A DNA stretch of 64,000 nucleotides, from the NCBI RefSeq assembly GCF_002849595.1, contig NZ_NRQR01000026.1, positions 372,001 to 436,000 on the forward strand, read 5' to 3'. Each line of letters begins with the position of its first letter. Within the stretch, counting starts at the first letter, position 1. The notes under the pieces are model-generated. The model worked only from the letters and a program-made list of their open reading frames with translations. It was not told the DNA's origin and did not search any database. Below are positions 45,678-52,587 of the stretch, one piece after another. This DNA comes from Luteimonas rhizosphaerae. GTDB lineage: Bacteria; Pseudomonadota; Gammaproteobacteria; Xanthomonadales; Xanthomonadaceae. Both the position numbers and the translations under genes were made by a program.

Positions 45678-46460
45678 ATGGCCGTCAAGATCGATCGCAA
45701 AATCACCGGGTACGCCGTCGTCAAGCCGGAGGACAAGGCCGTCGAAGCCAAGGCCGTGCCGCGCGAGACCGTCGAGGCCGAGCTGCCCAAGGCCGACGTG
45801 ATCCACATGCACGAGCGCATCGAGCGCCCGGAAGTGCTGATCGGCAGCACCTACAAGATCAAATCGCCGCTGGTGGAACACGCCATGTACGTGACCATCA
45901 ACGACATCGTGCTCAACGCCGGCTCCGAGCACGAGCAGCGCCGCCCGTTCGAGATCTTCATCAACTCCAAATCCATGGAGCACTTCCAGTGGATCGTCGC
46001 GCTGACGCGCATCATGTCCGCGGTGTTCCGCAAGGGCGGCGACGTGACCTTCCTGGTGGAAGAGATGCGCGCCGTGTTCGATCCCAAGGGCGGTTACTTC
46101 AAGGCCGGTGGCGTGTACATGCCGTCGCTGGTCGCCGAGCTCGGCATGATCGTCGAGGACCACCTGAAGTCGATCGGCATGATGCACGACCCGCAGATGA
46201 GCGACGCCCAGAAGGCGCTGATCGCCGAGAAGCGCAAGCAGGTCGAGCAGCGCGAAGGCTCAAAAAAAAACGCTGACGTAAGCGGCGCGGCGCGCGCGTC
46301 CAGCAGTGCCGACGAGCACCCCGAAGACATCGCAATCACCGGCGACGGCGCGAGCTTCCCGCCGTCCGCGACCATGTGCCACAAGTGCAGCACGAAGGCG
46401 CTGGTGCTGATGGATGGGTGTGCGACGTGTTTGAACTGTGGTTATTCGAAGTGTGGTTGA
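45678..46460 (+). CDS. Ribonucleotide reductase C-terminal subunit NrdJb (TSCPD-like, Cys-rich tail)
   Basis: A 260-residue protein corresponding to the C-terminal portion of class II NrdJ, encoded separately as in the NrdJa/NrdJb arrangement of pseudomonads. The central TSCPD-like region reads RRPFEIFINSKSMEHFQWIVALTRIMSAVFRKGGDVTFLVEEM. The tail C-H-K-C followed by C-A-T-C-L-N-C-G-Y-S-K-C is the redox or zinc-binding cysteine cluster that re-reduces the active site. Between them is a low-complexity linker containing an A9 homopolymer (46263-46271, codons Ser-Lys-Lys-Asn). A shift there in either direction stops within a few codons and would remove the Cys tail. The tRNA-Ser-like att fragment begins right after its stop. 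Confidence 0.85.
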   Translation: MAVKIDRKITGYAVVKPEDKAVEAKAVPRETVEAELPKADVIHMHERIERPEVLIGSTYKIKSPLVEHAMYVTINDIVLNAGSEHEQRRPFEIFINSKSMEHFQWIVALTRIMSAVFRKGGDVTFLVEEMRAVFDPKGGYFKAGGVYMPSLVAELGMIVEDHLKSIGMMHDPQMSDAQKALIAEKRKQVEQREGSKKNADVSGAARASSSADEHPEDIAITGDGASFPPSATMCHKCSTKALVLMDGCATCLNCGYSKCG

Positions 46461-46484
46461 GTTGGAATCCCACTCTCTCCGCCA
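46461..46484. other. tRNA-Ser 3'-end fragment, probable attachment-site (att) scar
   Basis: Starting at the base after the nrdJb stop, 24 bases read GTTGGAATCCC then ACTCTCTCCGCCA. This matches the T-arm, 3' acceptor strand and CCA of gammaproteobacterial tRNA-Ser genes (for example GTTCAAATCCC plus CCTCTCTCCGCCA) with only two or three differences. The 5' part of a tRNA is absent, so this is a duplicated 3' end such as tyrosine-recombinase elements leave at att sites. The sequence to the right is suddenly A/T-rich. Confidence 0.6.
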
Positions 46485-46659
46485 GAACCTTTAGTAAATC
46501 AATGGCTTGTGAGGTATTTGTGGGCCTACCCACAAGTCACCCAGCAACATAATTCATTGCTGAATCGGATTTTTCCGATTTCTCTCGTTTGGCTGCATGA
46601 CACCGGAACTCAGTCAATTCGCGCCGAGTCGCCATGCAGATAGTCATGGAGCGACCAGC
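46485..46659. other. A/T-rich non-coding stretch next to the att-like site
   Basis: No gene seen. It has hairpins at 46518-46535 (TTGTGGG, 4-nt loop, CCCACAA) and at 46563-46580 (AATCGGA, T-loop, TCCGATT). The 'TGTGGG...CCCAC' pattern next to a tRNA 3' end is often seen where tyrosine integrases act (from memory). No integrase gene is present in the window. Confidence 0.45.
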
Positions 46660-46842
46660 ATGGCAACGATCGAAGTTAGAGAAATGGACGGCGGCCGGTT
46701 CGAGGTCTACGCCGAAGAAAGACACCACGAAGCGTTCGCGGGATAGCTCGGCGCGGTCCTGTGCGCGAGCGCGCTGGCCGCCACGTTTGAGCGTGAGACG
46801 GGCGAGCCGTCCGACGTTGTGCGGGTGCGTCGCGACGCGTGA
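46660..46842 (+). pseudogene. Short ORF interrupted by an in-frame TAG
   Basis: ATG 46660 reads MATIEVREMDGGRFEVYAEE, continues to codon 28, meets TAG at 46744-46746 and then stays open in the same frame (LGAVLCASALAATFERETGE...) to TGA 46842. The two halves would make a 60-residue protein with a small beta-rich N-terminus. No family recognised. It may be a nonsense-mutated remnant of the mobile region, or two chance ORFs. Confidence 0.3.
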
Positions 46843-46904
46843 GGGAGTTGAGTCGGCAGCCCAGGAGTGGGGGCAACGCATGCATACTCGATGCACTGCA
46901 CAAC

Positions 46905-47138
46905 ATGGAGAAGCGCATGGATCTGACGACGATTAGCCGAGTTGCGATGACCGACCTAGCAGACGACGTCAATCGCATGCTCGATGAGGGCTGGGTGCTT
47001 CTCGCCGTGAAGCCAGAGACCGATCCGTCGGGAAACGCCTTGTTCTGGCACTCGCTCGGATTTCCGGGCCGGTCGCCGCTTCGCGTGCTCGAGGACATGA
47101 AGAGTGGCAAAGAGTCTGGCCAAGGCGGACTAAGCTAA
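46905..47138 (+). CDS. Hypothetical 77-residue protein in the island
   Basis: MEKRMDLTTISRVAMTDLAD..., a small soluble protein with a helix followed by LDEGWVLLAVKPETD and FWHSLGFPG, which looks like a compact alpha/beta fold. No family recognised. Alternative starts are the ATG at 46917 and an upstream one at 46839; ATG 46905 gives the cleanest N-terminus. It lies in the lower-GC region right of the att-like scar with no obvious operon partner. Confidence 0.45.
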   Translation: MEKRMDLTTISRVAMTDLADDVNRMLDEGWVLLAVKPETDPSGNALFWHSLGFPGRSPLRVLEDMKSGKESGQGGLS

Positions 47139-47333
47139 ACCTCATACCCGATATTGATGCGTGCGGCCGGCAGGCAAGGGGCAGTCGGAGGAATGGTGGC
47201 GGCGCCAAGAAGCCAGGCGCGCGGGCCGGCGCACGAAGGATTGGTGGAATAGGCTCCTTCCTCCGTAGCAGCAAGGCGGCTAGCAATTCGCTACGACGTG
47301 GGTCAGGTTCGTTCATCTTTAGGAAGACTAGGT

Positions 47334-47819
47334 ATGACGGTGAAAATACTCAGAGCCGAAGAATTGACCTTCAAGGCGATTCGGGACATCCCCATTGGCT
47401 CAATCGCCCGATTGGCCGGGAATAGGGAAGACATAAGCCTATTCGTGCGCTGCGCGAACAGTGTGGATGGTTCGCCTTACTTGCTCTTTCTCGGAGGAGA
47501 GAGGTCGCTCCAGTACGTCGATTTCTACGCCGATGCGCTAGCGATGATCGAGGTTGAAGCCGAAGACGTGCGGTTTGAGTTAGGTGAGCGCGACGTCCGC
47601 GCCAATTTCAGCCACTTTGGTGCTTTGGGCATCACATCCGCAGGCGCTTACATAGCATCGCAAGGCATCGAGCGACCCATGCATAGGCTTTTTGATGTAA
47701 GCACTTGGGCGCCTCGCGCGCAGAACACCCTCGGAGACGAGCAGGCGATGTATCCCATCTGGAACATTGGCTACATCGATGGTCGCGGAGAATTCGTTGC
47801 CGTCAGCGCGCTGCGCTAA
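47334..47819 (+). CDS. Hypothetical 161-residue protein of the island
   Basis: MTVKILRAEELTFKAIRDIP... ends YIDGRGEFVAVSALR. The composition is that of a soluble alpha/beta protein. No transmembrane helix, signal peptide or known motif is visible. The start ATG 47334 follows AGGAAG at 47321-47326. A repeat copy of the CAGGTTC type lies immediately upstream (47301-47320). Base composition is more balanced than in the core genes, suggesting acquisition. It is followed by 284 bp of repeat-bearing DNA and then the DUF4917 gene. Function unknown. Confidence 0.55.
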   Translation: MTVKILRAEELTFKAIRDIPIGSIARLAGNREDISLFVRCANSVDGSPYLLFLGGERSLQYVDFYADALAMIEVEAEDVRFELGERDVRANFSHFGALGITSAGAYIASQGIERPMHRLFDVSTWAPRAQNTLGDEQAMYPIWNIGYIDGRGEFVAVSALR

Positions 47820-48103
47820 TTCTTCGATCAACCCAAAGCGCTGCCGCAAACAGGGGGTCAGAGCGCAGTTTTCATTTTCGGTCTCCTCTACCGCCATGGC
47901 TATTCGGTCGGAGGAGGTAGGTTTTGTCGACGAGAGCTCGTCTCGCCTAAATCGGTGATCAGAACAATTCGCCCCAAGTTCACTTCAAAAGGCGGTCGTA
48001 TCAGCACTTCGCTTTTCTGGATGAGGGCGCCGTCGGAGTGAGGTCAATGCAGCTGTTCTAAAGTCGACTCCGCCCCTTGCTTCATACCAGGTAGCTGACA
48101 CCA
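47820..48103. other. Repeat-bearing gap before the DUF4917 gene
   Basis: No gene seen. It contains a repeat copy of the GGGGTCAGAGCGCAGTTTTC type at 47851-47880 and a weak one (CCCCAAGTTCACTTC) near 47972-47986. The promoter of the DUF4917 gene should lie in the right half, but no clear -35/-10 pair was found. Confidence 0.4.
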
Positions 48104-49111
48104 ATGCCCTTGATGAGCTTTGATGAAGCCGTAGCGCGATCTTCTGATCATCGTCACGTACTGATGGGAAATGGATTTAGCATCGCCCTGCGACCAGAGA
48201 TATTTTCTTATCAGGCACTCATTGATCGTGCAAAGATTGATGAGCTCGCTGGTGGCAGAGAGGTCTTTACGGCACTTGATACTACTGACTTTGAGGCGGT
48301 GATCAGGGCGGCAGTAGATGCAGCAAAGCTTGTGCAAATATTTGATGGCTCGTCACCAATCAGCGCTCAGCTAGATGAGCTTGCGAGTGGCCTTCGCGAG
48401 AAACTAGTCCAAGCAATTGCTGGTAGTCATCCGCCTCACCCTTTCGAAGTTTCGGAAGACCAATACCGAGCCTGTAGGCGATTTCTTGGTTTGTTCAAGC
48501 GTAGGTACACGCTCAATTACGACCTATTGCTTTACTGGGCACTTATGCGTACGGAGATTGATGATCTCCAGCTTGAATCTGATGATGGTTTCAGGGATTC
48601 GCCTTGGGAAGAGGATGCAAATTACGTCTCATGGATAGAGCACCACAGCGCAACCGTTGTCTACTTGCATGGAGCTGTCCATCTTTTCGACGCAGGCCAC
48701 GAACTAATTAAGTACACATGGTCGCGCACGCAGATTCCGTTGATGGATCAGATAAGAGTGGCGCTGGAGCAAGAAAAGTATCCATTGTTCGTTGCTGAAG
48801 GATCCACTAGACAAAAATTCGAGAAGATTGTTCACAGCGCGTATTTGCATCGCGCATATCGAAGTTTCAGTTCAATTGAAGGTGATCTTTTTATCTACGG
48901 TCACTCACTTAAGTCAAATGATCAACACATTTACGACGCGATCTCAGAGGGAAGGATCTCGTCTATCTACGTATCGGTATATGGCGATGAGAACAGCCAG
49001 GCGAATCAAGAAATAATGAGATCCGCAGAGCAAATTTCATCAATGCGCAGAGGGCGGCGCCCACTAAATGTTCACTTCTTTGATGCCGCCTCGGCGCGCG
49101 TGTGGGGGTAG
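48104..49111 (+). CDS. DUF4917 family protein (SIR2-like fold), probable acquired gene
   Basis: A 335-residue soluble protein. Motifs resemble SIR2-like NAD-binding Rossmann proteins: G-N-G-F-S at 22-26, T-L-N-Y-D at 136-140, Y-L-H-G at 187-190 and G-H-S-L-K-S-N-D at 266-273, in the same order and spacing class as GAGxS, TxNYD, LHG and GxSxxD. I assign it to DUF4917 from these. The 60 bp at 48541-48600 are 43% G+C, against about 80% in a sampled stretch of nrdJa, so it is foreign. SIR2-like domains are frequent NAD-degrading effectors of antiphage systems; a similar role here is inference. Met1 or Met4 could be the start. Confidence 0.75.
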   Translation: MPLMSFDEAVARSSDHRHVLMGNGFSIALRPEIFSYQALIDRAKIDELAGGREVFTALDTTDFEAVIRAAVDAAKLVQIFDGSSPISAQLDELASGLREKLVQAIAGSHPPHPFEVSEDQYRACRRFLGLFKRRYTLNYDLLLYWALMRTEIDDLQLESDDGFRDSPWEEDANYVSWIEHHSATVVYLHGAVHLFDAGHELIKYTWSRTQIPLMDQIRVALEQEKYPLFVAEGSTRQKFEKIVHSAYLHRAYRSFSSIEGDLFIYGHSLKSNDQHIYDAISEGRISSIYVSVYGDENSQANQEIMRSAEQISSMRRGRRPLNVHFFDAASARVWG

Positions 49112-49235
49112 CGAACAAAAACGGTAACGGTGCCAGGTTCACTTCTTGATAGCTAACGGATAGCTGACGGTGCCAGGTTGAGTTCTTCGGCACCTATCGA
49201 CTGAGGTCGAGGCTTGTCCGTAGCGTCCTTGAGGC
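49112..49235. repeat. Two CAGGTT-type repeat copies after the DUF4917 gene
   Basis: Copies at 49121-49150 (ACGGTAACGGTGCCAGGTTC followed by ACTTCTTGAT) and 49165-49188 (CTGACGGTGCCAGGTTGAGT). They are direct repeats of the same family found across 47.3-51.7 kb. Confidence 0.7.
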
Positions 49236-49430
49236 ATGGCAACCACATACGAGTCGGCGCGGAGGACCGCAATGCGGATCGCGACAATACATTCCGTCCC
49301 ACCGGAATCCTTGGACGTCCGGATGCTCTACGAGGTGTTCGGCTGGGGCCGAGAGGCCATGGCGGAGTATCTGTACCACGGCGAGATCAATGCACGAATA
49401 ACGGGGTCAGGTTCACTTCTTGATCCATAG
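49236..49430 (+). CDS. Hypothetical 64-residue protein ending inside a repeat
   Basis: MATTYESARRTAMRIATIHS..., then DVRMLYEVFGWGREAMAEYLYHGEINA, followed by a tail (RITGSGSLLDP) that is translated entirely from the repeat copy starting at 49397. The native C-terminus therefore seems to have been replaced by the repeat. No family recognised. Probably a truncated remnant. Confidence 0.4.
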   Translation: MATTYESARRTAMRIATIHSVPPESLDVRMLYEVFGWGREAMAEYLYHGEINARITGSGSLLDP

Positions 49431-49569
49431 ACGTTTGCAGCGAGAAGCCATACCGGTAACGGTGCCAGGTTCACTTATCGCGGCGGCGATTGACGGTTTG
49501 AAGCATAAGGAACAAATAACGGGGTCAGGTTCACTTCTTGACTCATAGACGTTTGCAGCGAGAAGCCAT
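49397..49569. repeat. 55-bp direct repeat pair (49397-49451 and 49515-49569) with a third short copy between
   Basis: Both 55-bp units run from AATAACGGGGTCAGGTTCAC through CTTCTTGA to GACGTTTGCAGCGAGAAGCC and AT, with only two mismatches, and lie 118 bp apart. Between them at 49455-49478 is a shorter copy of the GGTAACGGTGCCAGGTTCAC type. The second unit ends in the ATG of the next gene (49568). The near-identity indicates a recent duplication. Confidence 0.85.
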
Positions 49570-50245
49570 GGACAGGGCGCCACTGACGTTCGAATTCCTG
49601 GATGCCCAGATCGAGGCAATGCCCGAAGGGCCGGTCGCGGCGCTCAACATGCCGCGTTGGATCCGGCTTTGGACGCTGATCGGTGTGGCGGGCACGGTGC
49701 TGGCCCTGTCGCCGTCGTTGCTGATCCAGTGGCTGACGCCGGCGCAGTGGATGGTCGCAATGGCGCAGACAGGCCTCGCGATCATGATCGTCGGCTTCGC
49801 GCCCGGCTTCGTCCGCAACCTCCATACGATGTGGCGCGAGTTCCGCCAGCACCGGCGTGGGCTGATCGCGCAGTTCGATCACGACACAGGTGAGTTCCGT
49901 GCGCTTGCGACGCGATTGTCCCGCTACCCGCGACAGGAACTGGAAGCGCAGGCACGCGCGGCGCGGATGGGCTACGACAGACTCGGCTCACGGTTGGTCA
50001 TGATGGTCGGCGGCATCGAGCGCTTGGGATTGGTTCCGTTGTTGCTCTCGCTGTTCGTCGTGCTGCGCAATTGGCGCGACCTGATCGCGCTACCCAGCTG
50101 GATCGCCTTCTTCGGCGTGATGGCAGCGATCCTCTGGGTGATCGGCTGGGCAGGCGCCGAGTTCCGGCGACGACTGCAGTACTACGCCTATCTGCTCGAT
50201 GAGGCGCTCATCATTCAGGGCGAAACGGGCATGCCAGCCGGCTGA
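49568..50245 (+). CDS. Four-helix membrane protein of unknown function
   Basis: A 225-residue protein. A soluble N-terminal 30 residues are followed by two transmembrane helices (about 35-57 and 63-87), a central charged loop (about 90-150) with REFRQHRRGLIAQFDHDTGEF, then two more helices (about 155-175 and 180-200). No family recognised. The ATG 49568 is created within or directly at the end of the 55-bp repeat, so its native 5' region may have been displaced. G+C content is core-like, so the gene itself need not be foreign. Confidence 0.6.
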   Translation: MDRAPLTFEFLDAQIEAMPEGPVAALNMPRWIRLWTLIGVAGTVLALSPSLLIQWLTPAQWMVAMAQTGLAIMIVGFAPGFVRNLHTMWREFRQHRRGLIAQFDHDTGEFRALATRLSRYPRQELEAQARAARMGYDRLGSRLVMMVGGIERLGLVPLLLSLFVVLRNWRDLIALPSWIAFFGVMAAILWVIGWAGAEFRRRLQYYAYLLDEALIIQGETGMPAG

Positions 50246-50433
50246 CAGGGGCTGGTGCGCCTCTTCCGGCTCGTCCTGCTGCGCCGCGCTATTGCGCACT
50301 AAGCGCTGGTTCGAGCGCCGGTCCCTGCGTCAGTAGATGCACCCGTCCTGGCATAGCGGATCTCTTGGGTTGCATGTACAACATTGGGCGCTGCGCCCCT
50401 CAGCACGACCGCTGCGGAAAGCCCACATGGGAG

Positions 50434-50982
50434 ATGGATCGCCTGATGAAGCGTCTGCACAAGGGACGGCTGTACGGGTTCTACTTCGCGATCGCGCTGA
50501 TCGTGTACGCGTTGCTCGGCGACGTGCTCAACGATCTGTTCATTCCTGGACGACGCGGGCGTGGGCTGCACCTCCACTACGAGGCGATACCGCCCGCGGT
50601 CCTGGCGATCGTACTGCTGGCCAGCAAGTTGCTGGTCGACACCTTCAGCCCGATCCCCTACGAGCGCTGGGTGCAAAGAGGGCTTACGGTCGCGGCCGTC
50701 CTCGCGTTCGGGTGGTCCCTGTATCTGGTCGGCAATCCCACCGGGCGCCGGGCGGCATCGCTCGAAGGCTGCCATGCGACATTCGCCCGGCTCGCCTCGG
50801 TGGTGGACGACGCGTCGTGGCAGGACATGATGCGCGAGCGCAGCGCAGCATGCGTGCGGGAGCCCGTCCTGGACACCTATCATCGATGCGTCGTCGCAGC
50901 CGAGCAGCCGCAGGACATCAATCGATGTGGGCCCTACGCGCAACATCTGTTCGAACGCGAAAATTCGACACCGAGCAGATAA
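50434..50982 (+). CDS. Three-helix membrane protein with Cys-containing C-terminal domain
   Basis: A 182-residue protein from ATG 50434 (205 from an upstream in-frame start at 50365). Three hydrophobic helices lie within about residues 12-100 (YGFYFAIALIVYALLG, PPAVLAIVLLASKLLV, GLTVAAVLAFGWSLYLVG). A polar domain with four Cys (CHATF, AACVRE, HRCVVA, INRCGPY) follows, suggesting two disulfides outside the cytosol. No family recognised. GGGAG at 50429-50433 abuts the chosen ATG, so the ATG at 50446 is also possible. Confidence 0.5.
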   Translation: MDRLMKRLHKGRLYGFYFAIALIVYALLGDVLNDLFIPGRRGRGLHLHYEAIPPAVLAIVLLASKLLVDTFSPIPYERWVQRGLTVAAVLAFGWSLYLVGNPTGRRAASLEGCHATFARLASVVDDASWQDMMRERSAACVREPVLDTYHRCVVAAEQPQDINRCGPYAQHLFERENSTPSR

Positions 50983-51036
50983 CGGCTCCAGGTTCAGTGC
51001 TGTGAAAACAGGAGTCAGAGTGCAGTTTCACTTCAG
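50981..51036. repeat. Two more repeat-family copies
   Basis: AACGGCTCCAGGTTCAGTGC at 50981-51000 and a copy of the second subtype at 51007-51036 (AACAGGAGTCAGAGTGCAGT, then TTCACTTCAG). They link the CAGGTTCACTT and GTCAGAGTGCAG subtypes in one place. Confidence 0.65.
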
Positions 51037-51115
51037 GGACACAAAAGGCAAGGCGCCGGTCTCTGTCGTCTAAGTGTCAGCCGAATGAGCGAGCTTATGA
51101 TTATTGGACGTGGCG

Positions 51116-51541
51116 ATGAAATTTTCTTTCTTCAAGCAAGCTCGAATAGATTTGGCTGGCAGGGCTGTCGGAAACGTCGCTCCATTCGATGAGCTGAGAT
51201 CGCATCTGTTCGAGATCGGCGGTGTGCTCATGGACCGCGATGAAACCAGCGCGCGCTTCGCGCTCAACTTGGGCTGGTCCATCAACGTTGCGTTCGAACG
51301 GTATGGGCAAGATTTTACGATCTCGCTGTTCGATCACGGTACCCGAACCGACTACGCGATCTGGATCCTGATGGAGGTCTTTGAAGTGCTGCGTGGCAAG
51401 CAGTACGGTCCGCCCACGATCGAGAATCAGGTCGAGTTCTTGAAGAACGAGGGCACGCTGCTGTTTGGCGATCCGGGCTTCTACGCCTCCGCATACCGCG
51501 AACGCCTCATGGTGCCTCCGCCACGCAGTTCGCGGGGATGA
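51116..51541 (+). CDS. Hypothetical 141-residue protein
   Basis: MKFSFFKQARIDLAGRAVGN... contains a middle segment FALNLGWSINVAFERYGQDFTISLFDHGTR that looks like paired beta-strands, and ends near FGDPGFYASAYRERLM. No signal peptide, helix bundle or known motif. The ATG 51116 is used; a TTG at 51104 is an alternative. Codon use is between core and island. Flanked on both sides by copies of the repeat family, so it may be part of the accessory region. Function unknown. Confidence 0.5.
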   Translation: MKFSFFKQARIDLAGRAVGNVAPFDELRSHLFEIGGVLMDRDETSARFALNLGWSINVAFERYGQDFTISLFDHGTRTDYAIWILMEVFEVLRGKQYGPPTIENQVEFLKNEGTLLFGDPGFYASAYRERLMVPPPRSSRG

Positions 51542-51645
51542 CGAAGCGTGCTCGTCGCGAGCCGAATGCCGTTGCCAGGGGCACTTCCGAGGTAGCGCCG
51601 GCGACGACAGGGGACCAAGGGAATTGATCTGGCGCCGACTGCAAG

Positions 51646-51676
51646 TGACGGTGCCAGGTTCGGCCAGATTCACTTC
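51646..51676. repeat. Last repeat copy at the right edge of the accessory region
   Basis: TGACGGTGCCAGGTTCGGCC followed by AGATTCACTTCG. This is the CAGGTTCACTT core with an insertion of eight bases in the middle. Confidence 0.5.
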
Positions 51677-51762
51677 GTCGATTTGCTGGCGTCTGCAGCT
51701 GGCTGGGCCGCCTTGCGCTGCCCCTGGGTAAACCCAGGGGTAGCGGGCTTCAAAGAATCAGG

Positions 51763-52296
51763 TCACTGGATAACGACAGGGACGTCCCCGCCGCCACCGC
51801 CACCACCACCGCCACCGCCGCCACCACCGCCACCGCCACCGCTGGCAGGAACGCCGGTGACATGGATCGTGGTGGTTCCGGGCAGGGGATAGGCGTGCCC
51901 GACCCCGGCGAGGTCTCCCGCATACGCTGCGAGAATGAACTCGTAGGATGCGCCCGGCACGATCCAGTTGGGCACCGAATGATGCCTGTTGCCTGGCCAC
52001 TCACACTGGTGGACGTGCCAGTACTGCTCGCCGCTCGTGCGCACGTAGATGCATGCGAGCGGGAACATCGCGCCACCATGGAACCAGTCCCACTCCCACG
52101 TGAGCGTCACGCTGCCCAGGCCGGTGGTGGGTGATGCGACGGAAATCGTCCTGTCGGCTGAAAGCTGCCCGATCGGTATTCCGCAATTGACGTAGCAGTA
52201 CGGTGCCGACGGCTTCCACGCATTCGCCTCGTTGGGCGTGCCGAGGCCAGCGCCCAGCAGAAGTGCCGACGCGCCGATCAGTGCCTTGATTTTCAT
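51763..52296 (-). CDS. Secreted protein with C-terminal 18-glycine tract
   Basis: A 177-residue protein with a classical signal peptide (about 1-26, MKIKALIGASALLLGAGLGT...ANA, cleavage before W). The mature part contains CYVNCG, then SVTLTWEWDWFHGGAMFPLACIYVRTSG and HVHQCEWPG, i.e. four cysteines and many aromatic residues in a probable beta-sandwich. After VTGVPAS come 18 consecutive Gly codons (51787-51840), then DVPVVIQ. The codons alternate GGN, so the tract is a minisatellite-like GGTGGC repeat able to change length. Family not recognised. Secreted role is clear, function is not. Confidence 0.7.
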   Translation of the reverse strand: MKIKALIGASALLLGAGLGTPNEANAWKPSAPYCYVNCGIPIGQLSADRTISVASPTTGLGSVTLTWEWDWFHGGAMFPLACIYVRTSGEQYWHVHQCEWPGNRHHSVPNWIVPGASYEFILAAYAGDLAGVGHAYPLPGTTTIHVTGVPASGGGGGGGGGGGGGGGGGGDVPVVIQ

Positions 52297-52587
52297 CCCT
52301 AACTCTCCGTAGTTGTTGAAAGTCCATGTAATCCCGCGAGCCCTGCCCGCGCTCGGAGTAGGCCATACGAGGGAGGTGAACAAAAGGTGAATAATCAGGG
52401 TTTGTGATGCGTGCACGGATTTGCGCCATCGGCCCTGCCGACGGCGTTACGCGGGTGGGATTCACCCACGGCACCACCCTCGTTCGGACGTGCGGATCGA
52501 CTCGCCGCTCGGAGCGCATCGGCGTGCCTGACCTCGGCCCGCCCGCTAGACTGCGCGCCCGTTTCCGCATTCGACCAGGATCCCGCC

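Noticed and set aside
46461..46484. Complete tRNA-Ser gene
   Set aside because: Only the 3' end is present. The bases to the left are the coding end of nrdJb and cannot form the rest of a tRNA.
51101..51673. 190-codon minus-strand frame opposite the 51116 gene
   Set aside because: Both strands are open, but the plus-strand product has more protein-like hydrophobic alternation and the minus frame starts inside a repeat copy.
47299..51676. CRISPR array
   Set aside because: The repeats are irregularly spaced, some lie inside or at gene ends, spacing varies from tens to over a thousand bases, and no cas gene is present.
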